The notes under the pieces: model-generated
Told to the model about the DNA's origin: nothing
Databases searched by the model: none
Seen by the model: only the letters and a program-made list of their open reading frames with translations
NCBI GenBank assembly: GCA_001004105.1
Contig: LCQK01000003.1
Location: 1-46,804, forward strand
Reading direction: 5' to 3'
From: Candidatus Jorgensenbacteria bacterium GW2011_GWB1_50_10
GTDB taxonomy: Bacteria; Patescibacteriota; Minisyncoccia; UBA6257; GWB1-50-10
DNA: 46,804 nucleotides
Translations under genes and position numbers: made by a program
In this document: positions 9,625-17,934 of the stretch, in pieces
Position numbering within the stretch: the first letter of the stretch is position 1
Layout of the letters: the number at the start of each line of letters is the position of its first letter

Positions 9625-10533
9625 ATGACTAAACTAATCGGACTTATCGGACTTATAGTCCTTATGGGGCTCGTAGGATTCACCGCTTTCGCTCAAAATC
9701 CGCCTCGCCTTGACTTGAGGGTTAAGGCAACGAGCGTTGCCCCCGGTTCTGATGTTGAAATTACTATCCTGGTTTCAACCGAAAAACCGTTGAACGCCGC
9801 CGATTTGGCGATAAGTTTTCCTCCGGCAAAATTGGAGTTTCTCTACGCCGCCACCGGCGATTCCATTATCCAATATTGGAAAACAAACCCCAAGGCAACC
9901 GGAGAGGGCATTGTGGAATTCGGAGGCGGCACCGTGAGTCCCTTTGCCGGAGAGGACGGTGAACTTGCGAAACTCTATTTCCGGGCCGAAAAAGAGGGCG
10001 ATGCTCTCCTCTCATTTGAGCGGAGCAACTTATATTACGCCGACGGTCGGGGAACGCTTGCGGAGACAGAGGCAAATTCTTTGAATATTAACATCACCCC
10101 CGAGGCGCTTTTGGTTCAATCGTTGCCCGAAGACAATTTTCCTCCCCGGCTCATTAGAACGGAAATTTCCGAGAACCCGTTTGACGATTTCAATTTGGCT
10201 TTTTTTGACATTAAGGATGATGAATCGGGCCTGAATAAAATAGAAGCCCGTTCCCTAAAATGGTTTAGGTGGGGGGAGTGGAGCGAAATTCCCAATCCTG
10301 TTGGCGTGGAAAAGAACGTCTGGGCCATAAATGTGCGGGCCTCGGATAATGAGGGCAACAGCACCGAAAAAGTAATTTACATTTGGGCAGTTCTCTTAAG
10401 GAAAATCGCCTATTTTGTTCTCGCGCCAATCCTCGGCCTCTTTCTGCTTTACTTCGGTTTTAAATTATTGCGGAAAAAGTCCCGCCCCGCCCCATCTGCC
10501 GACAGGCGGGCGGCGGGCAGGGAATTGCTATAA
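9625..10533 (+). CDS. Cohesin-like domain protein with C-terminal TM anchor
   Basis: Signal peptide; LDLRVKATSVAPGSDVEITILVSTEKPLNAADLAISFPPAKLEF... resembles cohesin fold; TM near C-terminus followed by basic residues. Confidence 0.7.
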   Translation: MTKLIGLIGLIVLMGLVGFTAFAQNPPRLDLRVKATSVAPGSDVEITILVSTEKPLNAADLAISFPPAKLEFLYAATGDSIIQYWKTNPKATGEGIVEFGGGTVSPFAGEDGELAKLYFRAEKEGDALLSFERSNLYYADGRGTLAETEANSLNINITPEALLVQSLPEDNFPPRLIRTEISENPFDDFNLAFFDIKDDESGLNKIEARSLKWFRWGEWSEIPNPVGVEKNVWAINVRASDNEGNSTEKVIYIWAVLLRKIAYFVLAPILGLFLLYFGFKLLRKKSRPAPSADRRAAGRELL

Positions 10534-10541
10534 TAAAATAA

Positions 10542-12608
10542 ATGGATTTCAATCGTTCCTTTTTATTTAGTATTGCGGTTGTTTTCTTATTTTTGGTTTC
10601 TTTTAGCACAAGCGAAGCCGCCATTTTGAATTTGAACCCGACGAGCGGCACCTTTTCGGTCGGGAGCACTTTTGACGTTTCCGTTTTCTTAAACACTCAA
10701 GACGAATCAATAAATGTGATTGAGATGTCGCTTGGCTTCCCGCCGGATAAAATCCAGCTTGTTTCGCCCGCCACCACCCGTTCCATTATCAGCGTCTGGA
10801 CGAGCCAGCCGCGCTTCAATAATGCAACGGGCCGGGTTGATTTGCAGGGCGGCATCCCCGGCGGAATTAATGTTTCAAACGGCCTAATTACGACGCTCAC
10901 TTTTCGGGTAAAATCTGTTGGCCAGGCCTTCATAAAATTTTTGGATAATTCCAAGGTTCTCTTGAACGACGGTTTGGGCACTGATGCTCTTAAACAGACC
11001 CAAAACGGCGTTTATCAGTTGATTCTCCCGCCGCCGGCCGGGCCCATTGTTGCTTCTCTGACTCATTCTGAAGAATCTAAATGGTACGCTAATCCCAACG
11101 TGATATTGGACTGGGCGCCCCAGTTTGCCGACGTTGAAGGCCACAGTTATTTACTGAATGATAGCCCGGTTGATGTGCCCGACAACATTTCCGAAGGCCT
11201 TCAGAGGCGGGTTGTTTATAAAAATATTGCCGACGGCAACCATTACTTCCACATTAAATCGTTGCGCGCCGGCACTTGGGGCGGTATCACCCATTTTGCG
11301 GTGAATGTTGATGCCACGCCGCCTGCCGAGTTCAAAATTGAAATTACGCCGTCCTCGCGGACGGTGCGCCGAGAGCCAATTATAAGTTTCTTCACCACTG
11401 ATGCCCTCTCCGGTACTAACCATTATGAACTGAAGATTATTCCTTTGACACCGAACGTGAAAGAAGGCGAAGCGGGCGGTAATCAAGAATTTTTCATTGA
11501 AGCGGGGAGCCCTTATGTTCCTTCGTCGCTTGAAATCGGCGATTATGATGTGATTGTTCGGGTCTATGACAAGGCCGGTAACTTCCGGGAGGTGGTGGAA
11601 CGTCTTCAGATTCGCCAAGCCGTCTTTGAATTTTTCGGAGATAAGGGGCTTGTGATAAGAAGCCGGGTAATTGTTTCTTGGAGTTGGTTCTTTGTCCTGT
11701 CTGCCTTGCTTCTAGGCGTCCTCGTCTTAGGCGGCCTGCGTATCAGACGCTGGCACTACGCTCATCATCTAAAACTTGCCACCAAAGAGCTGCCCTCCCA
11801 TCTCCGTTCAGAGCTTGAGGAGTTGAAAAGATTACGCAATAAATACGGCAAAGCTTTAATGATTTTCCTATTGGTGATTCCCATTGGTTTTATGGGGCTC
11901 ATGGGTCCTGTTGGTCTTATTCGCTCCGCCTCCGCTCAAACAGCGCAGGTTGAGCTTGCGCCGCCTTTTGTTTCCACCGTCTCCCGCAACATCTCCAATA
12001 ACGAAATTTTCTATATCGGCGGCAAGACCGAATCTAGCGGCACCGACGTCATTATTTATCTTCAAAATCTCCAAAGTGGCGAAACGCAGAGCCAGACGGT
12101 TGTCTCTGACAAAAGCGGCGACTGGTTCTACCGCCACCCGGCTTTCCTTTCAACCGGCAACTATCTTTTGTGGGCCCAAACGAAAATCGGTGACCTGATG
12201 AGTCCGCCCTCGCCGCAGATTCAGATGCAGGTGCGGCCGACGGCGATTCAATTCGGCGCCTCGCGCATCAGTTTTGAAACACTTTATTTTATTATTGCTC
12301 TTCTGCTTTTCATCGCGGTTATCGGTCTTATTGCTTATATCTTCACTCACGCCTATCATGGCCGCCGGAAGCACAGGGTTTTTTGGCGGGAAGTTAAAGA
12401 AGCGGAAGAATCTCTGAAACGCGGTTTTGCGGTTTTGAGGCGCGATATCCAGGCTGAACTCGCCGTTGTAAAACAAGCCAAACTTAATAAATCACTGAAA
12501 GCCGAAGAGTTGAAAAAGGAAGAGGAACTTTTGAAAGACCTGGACTACGTTGAGCGTTTCATCGGCCGGGAAATCTGGGACATCGAAAAAACCGAACACG
12601 TTGATTAA
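10542..12608 (+). CDS. Cohesin-like/Ig-like multi-TM surface protein
   Basis: N-terminal LNPTSGTFSVGSTFDVSVFLNTQDESINVIEMSLGFPPDKIQL (cohesin-like); several TM segments; C-terminal coiled-coil. -10-like TATAAT at 10529-10534. Confidence 0.75.
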   Translation: MDFNRSFLFSIAVVFLFLVSFSTSEAAILNLNPTSGTFSVGSTFDVSVFLNTQDESINVIEMSLGFPPDKIQLVSPATTRSIISVWTSQPRFNNATGRVDLQGGIPGGINVSNGLITTLTFRVKSVGQAFIKFLDNSKVLLNDGLGTDALKQTQNGVYQLILPPPAGPIVASLTHSEESKWYANPNVILDWAPQFADVEGHSYLLNDSPVDVPDNISEGLQRRVVYKNIADGNHYFHIKSLRAGTWGGITHFAVNVDATPPAEFKIEITPSSRTVRREPIISFFTTDALSGTNHYELKIIPLTPNVKEGEAGGNQEFFIEAGSPYVPSSLEIGDYDVIVRVYDKAGNFREVVERLQIRQAVFEFFGDKGLVIRSRVIVSWSWFFVLSALLLGVLVLGGLRIRRWHYAHHLKLATKELPSHLRSELEELKRLRNKYGKALMIFLLVIPIGFMGLMGPVGLIRSASAQTAQVELAPPFVSTVSRNISNNEIFYIGGKTESSGTDVIIYLQNLQSGETQSQTVVSDKSGDWFYRHPAFLSTGNYLLWAQTKIGDLMSPPSPQIQMQVRPTAIQFGASRISFETLYFIIALLLFIAVIGLIAYIFTHAYHGRRKHRVFWREVKEAEESLKRGFAVLRRDIQAELAVVKQAKLNKSLKAEELKKEEELLKDLDYVERFIGREIWDIEKTEHVD

Positions 12609-12624
12609 CCTCGCTCATTTAGTC

Positions 12625-12648
12625 GGTGGTATACTTAAGTATACCACC
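12625..12648. terminator. Perfect 24-bp palindrome between convergent genes, probable bidirectional terminator
   Basis: GGTGGTATACTTAAGTATACCACC is its own reverse complement; lies between the stop codons of 10542..12608 and fmt. Confidence 0.6.
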
Positions 12649-13469
12649 TACAAATTCTGAGGGGTTTTGCCTTCAATCTGGATTTTTTTGAGTTTCAGTT
12701 TGCCGTCAATAATTTCCGCTTCCAGGATTTTCAGCCGTTTTTTATTGTTTTGAAAAGTCCAAACGCCCGGCTCGGGGTTTAATGCTCTCACTCTCCGTTC
12801 CACCATTACGGGGTCATCTTTTTCCAAGTCAATGTAAGCATCGTCGTCTTTGAATTTTTTCGTATAGGTCGCGTCTTTGTCGTTTTGCGGCTGAAGTTTA
12901 TATTCTCCTTTCGCGTATTTCGGTATCGTTTCAACAAGCAAATCACCGCCGAGTTCCGCCAGTTTGTCGTGCAGCGTTTCGTAGTTCCAGATTCCAGATT
13001 CTAGATTCTGAATTCTAAATTCTCGCTGTGCGAGAATGGGTCCGTGGTCAATTTGCTCGTCCATTAAAAACAAGGTGACGCCGGTAACTCTGTCGCCATT
13101 CAAAATAACGCTCTGAATGGGTGTGGCACCGCGGTACTTAGGAAGAAGCGAGGGATGGACGCCAAGGACCCCGTTTTTGAAAGAACCGATGATTTCTTTG
13201 GGAATGATTTGTCCGTAAGCGGCGACGATGCCCAAATCAAAATCCTTGATTTCCGATTTGAAATCCTCCGTTTTCAAATCCACCGGTTGCAAAACCGGAA
13301 AGCCATTTTTTTGCGCCACGATTTTTGCCGGCGGCGGGGTTATTATCTTTTTTCTGCCGGTCGGTCGGTCGGGATTACAAACGATGAGCGCGGGCGGCAA
13401 GCCGGCCGCAATCAACCTTTCTAAAATAATGGCGGCGAAATCCGGCGTGCCGAAGAATACGTATCGCAT
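12648..13469 (-). CDS. fmt: Methionyl-tRNA formyltransferase
   Basis: MRYVFFGTPDFAAIILE..., VAAYGQIIPKEI, GVHPSLLPKYRGATPIQSVILNGD, ILAQREF: hallmark Fmt motifs. Confidence 0.95.
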   Translation of the reverse strand: MRYVFFGTPDFAAIILERLIAAGLPPALIVCNPDRPTGRKKIITPPPAKIVAQKNGFPVLQPVDLKTEDFKSEIKDFDLGIVAAYGQIIPKEIIGSFKNGVLGVHPSLLPKYRGATPIQSVILNGDRVTGVTLFLMDEQIDHGPILAQREFRIQNLESGIWNYETLHDKLAELGGDLLVETIPKYAKGEYKLQPQNDKDATYTKKFKDDDAYIDLEKDDPVMVERRVRALNPEPGVWTFQNNKKRLKILEAEIIDGKLKLKKIQIEGKTPQNL

Positions 13470-13507
13470 GTTTTGAATTTTGTCCTTTTAATTATAAGAT
13501 AGGTTTA

Positions 13508-13774
13508 ATGAGGAAAACACCAAGGGGCTACATCAAGGTATTGGAGGAGCGCCAAAAGGAATCGCGCGTCCATTTCAAGCACCAGTCAACCGGTCTCGCT
13601 CTTGCCGAGATTTTGGAGGACCAGAAGCACAAATCGCTTTACATGAAACTGGCCAAAAAATACGCCGCGGAGGAGCTTATCAAGCTTGCCAGAGACGTGG
13701 CCTCGCGCCGGAGCGTCAAAAACAAAGGCGCTTATTTTATGAAATTGTTGACTGACGAGAAAAAACGCAGATGA
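13508..13774 (+). CDS. Small conserved hypothetical protein
   Basis: Open frame MRKTPRGYIKVLEERQKESRVHFKHQSTGLALAEIL...; overlaps def start by 4 nt; -10-like TATAAG close upstream. Confidence 0.6.
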   Translation: MRKTPRGYIKVLEERQKESRVHFKHQSTGLALAEILEDQKHKSLYMKLAKKYAAEELIKLARDVASRRSVKNKGAYFMKLLTDEKKRR

Positions 13775-14280
13775 GGATTCTTACAATTAAGAATAAAAAA
13801 GATTTATCGGTTCTTAGACAAAAACTGCCTTTTTTTGACTTGTCAAAAGCGAAGAAGAGCGAGCTCCGAGAGGTCATTAAGCAAATGCGGGCAGCAATGA
13901 AAGCGGCGCCGGGCGTCGGTTTGGCGGCGAACCAAGTCGGCCGGACCGAACGGCTTTTTGTGGCCCAAGTGCCTAAATCCCGGGACAGCACGAGCGATGA
14001 GAAATTTTACGCGATTTTGAACCCGAAAATCGTCAAACTCTCCGAGGGTAAAATAATTGAGGAAGAAGGATGTTTGAGCGTCCCCGAAACTTACGGCGCG
14101 GTGCCGCGAGCGGAGAAAGTCGTGCTTGAAGGAGAAACGCTTGAAGGCAAGAAAATAAGAATCAAGGCCTGGGGGCTTTTAGCCCGGGTTTTCCAGCACG
14201 AGGTGGACCACTTGGACGGCAAAACTTTTTTGGACAGAACAAAGGAAATATATAAGGTAGAAGCGGATAGACGCAGATAA
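13771..14280 (+). CDS. def: Peptide deformylase
   Basis: Motifs GVGLAANQVG, EEGCLSVP and QHEVDHLDG. Confidence 0.95.
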   Translation: MRILTIKNKKDLSVLRQKLPFFDLSKAKKSELREVIKQMRAAMKAAPGVGLAANQVGRTERLFVAQVPKSRDSTSDEKFYAILNPKIVKLSEGKIIEEEGCLSVPETYGAVPRAEKVVLEGETLEGKKIRIKAWGLLARVFQHEVDHLDGKTFLDRTKEIYKVEADRRR

Positions 14281-14282
14281 AT

Positions 14283-14831
14283 ATGGTTCGTCTTTTCATC
14301 GCCGTTCCGGTTCCTCAGAACATCAAAGAACAGGTTACCGGTCTTATAGCAGATTTGAAAAATGTCCAAGGTTTGCCGGAAAATATCCGCTTTGTACCCG
14401 AAGAGAACTGGCATTTTACTTTGGTATTTTTGGGTTATCAAGACGAATTGGTTAACCCCGCAATAAAAAAATCCATAGCCAACATATTGACGTCGGACGT
14501 CAATAATATTGAAATTCAGTTTGAAAAACTGACCTACGGGCCGCCGGGCCGGACGCCGCGGATGCTCTGGCTTACCGTGACCAAAGAAACTTCGGCAGCG
14601 ATGGATGAACTTAAAACTGCCTTAGAGAAAAATCTTGAAGAGGAGGGTGTCAGGTGGCGCAAAGAAAACCGGCCTTTTCAAGGACATTTAACGCTTGCGC
14701 GGTTTGAACCGATATCACCCATAGACCTGCCGAAAATAGATAAAAAAGTGGATTTCGGCTATTCAACCGAAGAAATCAACCTTATGAAATCCACCCTTAA
14801 AAGAACTGGCGCGGAATATGAAGTTTTATAG
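14283..14831 (+). CDS. thpR: RNA 2',3'-cyclic phosphodiesterase (2H family)
   Basis: MVRLFIAVPVPQNIK..., NWHFTLVFLG and FQGHLTLARF: two HxTL motifs. Confidence 0.88.
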   Translation: MVRLFIAVPVPQNIKEQVTGLIADLKNVQGLPENIRFVPEENWHFTLVFLGYQDELVNPAIKKSIANILTSDVNNIEIQFEKLTYGPPGRTPRMLWLTVTKETSAAMDELKTALEKNLEEEGVRWRKENRPFQGHLTLARFEPISPIDLPKIDKKVDFGYSTEEINLMKSTLKRTGAEYEVL

Positions 14832-14883
14832 ATGTTAGGAGGTCGGACTTCCCAAAATTGATTCTATTTGCTTAAATTAGAAA

Positions 14884-16146
14884 ATGCCGCGCAAAAATAA
14901 GCCGATTCTGAAATTATTTTACGTTTTTATCTTAGGCGTGGTTTTGGGCGCCGGAGGACTTTATGCCGGTTTCGTTTTTGACTTTTACGCCCTTCCGGTG
15001 AAATTCCGTCCGATCACCGATACTGAGAAAAAGGAATTATTGAATGCCGACTTCGGTCTTTTCTGGGATTCGCTCCAATCAATTAAAGACAATTATTTCA
15101 AGATCGAAGGTATCAAGGACGAAGATTTGCTCTACGGCGCGATTAAGGGCGTCGTGGGCGCCCTGGATGACCCGTATTCGGCTTTTTTCAACCCGAGCGA
15201 TGCTCAAAAATTCAACGAAGATATTCAGGGAAGTTTTGGCGGCATTGGGGCGGAAATCGGCATCCGCAATGACCAGCTCGTGGTTGTTGCGCCCTTGAAA
15301 GGCAATCCGGCGGAGGCGGCGGGACTCAAAGCCGGCGATAAAATCCTTAAAGTTGACGATGAATTCACCAACGATTTGACTGTAGAGGAAGCAGTGAAGA
15401 TAATTCGCGGCGAGCCCGGCACCGAAGTGACATTACTAATATTGCGGGACGGCTGGGATGAGGCGAAAGAATTTAAAATAACGCGGGCAATCGTCGTCGT
15501 GCCGACCCTGGATTGGGAAATGAAGCCGGGCGGCATCGCTTATTTCCATCTCTACAATTTCAACGCCAACGCTCCGGACCTTTTTTATCAGGGAGCCCTG
15601 GAAGTGCTTGTGAAGGGCGCGCGGGGAGTGGTCTTGGATTTGCGGAACAATCCCGGCGGCTACTTGGAGGTGGCGAGTAACATCTCCGGTTGGTTTCTTA
15701 ATCGGGGCGCGATAGTGGTGAGGGAACGCTTCCGCTCCGGCGAGGAAAATTTGATTTATGCGACTGGCCCCGCCGCCCTCGCCGAAGTGCCGACCGTGGT
15801 TTTGGTAAACGGCGGCTCGGCCTCCGCCTCCGAAATCGTGGCCGGCGCTCTCCGCGACGTCCGCGGGGTGAAGCTTGTGGGTGAGAAAACTTTCGGCAAA
15901 GGCACGGTTCAGGAAGTGCACGAGCTCACGGGCGGCTCCTCCATTAAGATATCTGTCGCCGAGTGGCTCACGCCCGAAGGCCACGAAATCAACGACAAGG
16001 GGCTCGCGCCGGATTACGAAGTTAAATCAAACGGCGAAGTGGAGGAGCCTGCGCAGGCAGGCGACCCCCAGCTTGATAAAGCTCTGGAAATTTTGCGCGA
16101 AGAAATCGAAAAATCTGGCGACCGGATCTTTGTCATCGGCTCGTAG
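14884..16146 (+). CDS. S41 family C-terminal processing peptidase
   Basis: PDZ region FGGIGAEIGIRNDQLVVVAPLKGNPAEAAGLKAGDKIL, catalytic region VVLVNGGSASASEIVAGALRD...VGEKTFGKGTVQ. Confidence 0.95.
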   Translation: MPRKNKPILKLFYVFILGVVLGAGGLYAGFVFDFYALPVKFRPITDTEKKELLNADFGLFWDSLQSIKDNYFKIEGIKDEDLLYGAIKGVVGALDDPYSAFFNPSDAQKFNEDIQGSFGGIGAEIGIRNDQLVVVAPLKGNPAEAAGLKAGDKILKVDDEFTNDLTVEEAVKIIRGEPGTEVTLLILRDGWDEAKEFKITRAIVVVPTLDWEMKPGGIAYFHLYNFNANAPDLFYQGALEVLVKGARGVVLDLRNNPGGYLEVASNISGWFLNRGAIVVRERFRSGEENLIYATGPAALAEVPTVVLVNGGSASASEIVAGALRDVRGVKLVGEKTFGKGTVQEVHELTGGSSIKISVAEWLTPEGHEINDKGLAPDYEVKSNGEVEEPAQAGDPQLDKALEILREEIEKSGDRIFVIGS

Positions 16147-16155
16147 CAATATTTT

Positions 16156-16206
16156 GGACATCCGATGTCCCAAATATTGACGTTAATGTTAGGACATCGG
16201 ATGTCC
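16156..16206. repeat. Palindromic hairpin element (family E, copy 1)
   Basis: GGACATCCGATGTCC-21 nt-GGACATCGGATGTCC; homologous to 29365-29414 when reverse-complemented. Confidence 0.7.
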
Positions 16207-16231
16207 TGAAATTGGTTCGTCCGAAAAATAT

Positions 16232-16675
16232 ATGAAAGTAATTTTTCTCCAAGACATCAAAGGCATCGGTAAAAAGTACGACATCAAAGACGTGAGCGAT
16301 GGCTACGCTCGTAATTTTTTGTTGCCGAAAAAACTGGCCGAGGCGGCAACCGGCGCGGCGCTGAAGAGTGTGATGGAACTAAAATCAAAAATGGAAGCAG
16401 AACGCGGAAAGCTTGTTTCGGAACTGAAAGCGGAAGCGGAAAAAATTGGGGGCAGGAAAATTATTTTCAAAGTGAAGACCGGCGATAAGGGCGAGGTATT
16501 TGGTTCGGTCACGGCGCGCGATATCAAAGACGAATTGGAAAAATTAGGCGTTCGTCACGGCGTTGCTGTAATACCTAAACCAATAAAAACCCTTGGTGAA
16601 ACGAAAGTGGAAATTAATTTCGGTGAAGGCGTGAAAACCTCGGTAGACATTTTGGTGGAAAGCGACGAGAAATGA
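16232..16675 (+). CDS. rplI: 50S ribosomal protein L9
   Basis: [40 protein letters not shown]. Confidence 0.95.
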   Translation: MKVIFLQDIKGIGKKYDIKDVSDGYARNFLLPKKLAEAATGAALKSVMELKSKMEAERGKLVSELKAEAEKIGGRKIIFKVKTGDKGEVFGSVTARDIKDELEKLGVRHGVAVIPKPIKTLGETKVEINFGEGVKTSVDILVESDEK

Positions 16676-16716
16676 TGTCCTCAAAAAACGTCCATATGGA
16701 CGTTTTTTGAGGACAT
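16675..16716. terminator. 42-bp perfect palindrome, probable bidirectional terminator between convergent rplI and rpmA
   Basis: ATGTCCTCAAAAAACGTCCATATGGACGTTTTTTGAGGACAT is self-complementary and contains A6/T6 tracts; also a member of the CATATG palindrome family. Confidence 0.7.
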
Positions 16717-16734
16717 TTACAAATTTGAGGACGT

Positions 16735-17007
16735 TTACAAAACAGTGACTACGTTCACGCGCTTCCTGGAGCCGTCGAAAGAGATTTTTTGTCGTTTTAA
16801 AAATTTCACTTTGCCGGCGGTTATGGCGTATAAAGTGTCGTCACCGCCGCGGCGGACGCCCATACCGGGATAAAACTTCGTGCCGCGCTGGCGGATGATT
16901 ACTTCGCCTTTCCCGACCGGTTCGCCGTCAAAAAGCTTCACGCCGAGGCGCTTTGATTCGGATTCGCGGTTGTTTCTGGCCGCGCTTTTTGCTTTGGTAT
17001 GGGCCAT
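16735..17007 (-). CDS. rpmA: 50S ribosomal protein L27
   Basis: [61 protein letters not shown]. Confidence 0.95.
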   Translation of the reverse strand: MAHTKAKSAARNNRESESKRLGVKLFDGEPVGKGEVIIRQRGTKFYPGMGVRRGGDDTLYAITAGKVKFLKRQKISFDGSRKRVNVVTVL

Positions 17008-17019
17008 GTTTACGTTAAG

Positions 17020-17250
17020 TTATTTTATGTTCAGATGGGACTTTATTTTTGTAATTTCTTCTTCAATGCGCTCTATCCATCTGGTCGTAAAGACGCGTTC
17101 TTCGTCAAGCCTGCGGATTATGGTTAGTATCTCGTCTTGAGTAGCTAAAACTTGATGCTTAAAGTCGCCGATTTCCGACTCAAGTTTGTCAAATCGGCGA
17201 TCGTGTTCATTTAGTTTTTGAATAACCCTATCCTCATTCATATCCCCCAT
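17020..17250 (-). CDS. Small coiled-coil protein
   Basis: 76 aa, heptad-like, charged, no signal peptide. Confidence 0.6.
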   Translation of the reverse strand: MGDMNEDRVIQKLNEHDRRFDKLESEIGDFKHQVLATQDEILTIIRRLDEERVFTTRWIERIEEEITKIKSHLNIK

Positions 17251-17269
17251 TTTAGTATAATTTTACTGT

Positions 17270-17389
17270 ATGTCAAGGATTTTTCTTGTTATTTTTGGCT
17301 TATTGCTCCTTGTTACATTAAGTTTCGGGGTAGGTTATTTGGTGGGTAAGGAAGCAAACCCAGCGCCGATTATCATTGAGAAACAGTAG
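17270..17389 (+). CDS. 39-aa single-pass membrane peptide (absent from supplied ORF track)
   Basis: ATG...TAG translates to MSRIFLVIFGLLLLVTLSFGVGYLVGKEANPAPIIIEKQ; TATAAT at 17256-17261. Confidence 0.6.
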   Translation: MSRIFLVIFGLLLLVTLSFGVGYLVGKEANPAPIIIEKQ

Positions 17390-17409
17390 GTTTGTTATAC
17401 TTAAACATA

Positions 17410-17934
17410 ATGACAAGAAAACAAATCGTTATTCTTGTTGCCGTCGGTTTATTCGTGGTTTTGGGTATTGTTTTTGGTTTTGTTTTCAAACCCACAAGGG
17501 AAGTTATTACTCCAGGGGGCACTACCGGTGGGAACGCATCCGTGTCGCTTGAAGAACTGGGATTGGAGCCCGGCGACGTTTTCACAAGTGAGGTTCCCAG
17601 AAACGCAAAGCCAACGGTGCCCACGGAGCAGTCGGTTGCCGCACCCGGCGCGGAAGAAAAATTCGGGATTTTTGACATGACCGTGAGTTCTGCCGGTTTT
17701 AATCCGGAAAATATAACCGTGAATCTTGGCGACGTTGTGCAAATTAAACTCACTGCCCAAGGCGGCGATTATGATTTTGCGGTGCCTTACAGCGGGCTTT
17801 ATACTGAAGTCAAGGAAAGAGAAACGAAACAGATTACTTTCGGCGCGACATCGGCCGGGACATTCGTCTTCATGTGCCGGGATTTTTGCCCAACAGGCAA
17901 AACAATAACGGGCAGCATTATTGTTTTGCCTTAA
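17410..17934 (+). CDS. Membrane-anchored cupredoxin/COX2-like domain protein
   Basis: N-terminal TM; GFNPENITVNLGDVVQIKLTAQGGDYDFAVPYSGL...FVFMCRDFCPTGK...GSIIVLP. Start chosen at the ATG preceding TRKQIVILVAV. Confidence 0.8.
   Translation: MTRKQIVILVAVGLFVVLGIVFGFVFKPTREVITPGGTTGGNASVSLEELGLEPGDVFTSEVPRNAKPTVPTEQSVAAPGAEEKFGIFDMTVSSAGFNPENITVNLGDVVQIKLTAQGGDYDFAVPYSGLYTEVKERETKQITFGATSAGTFVFMCRDFCPTGKTITGSIIVLP

Noticed and set aside
13019-13037. ATTCTCGC-TGT-GCGAGAAT palindrome in fmt
   Set aside because: It encodes the conserved ILAQREF motif, so the symmetry is plausibly a coincidence of conserved residues, not an insertion.
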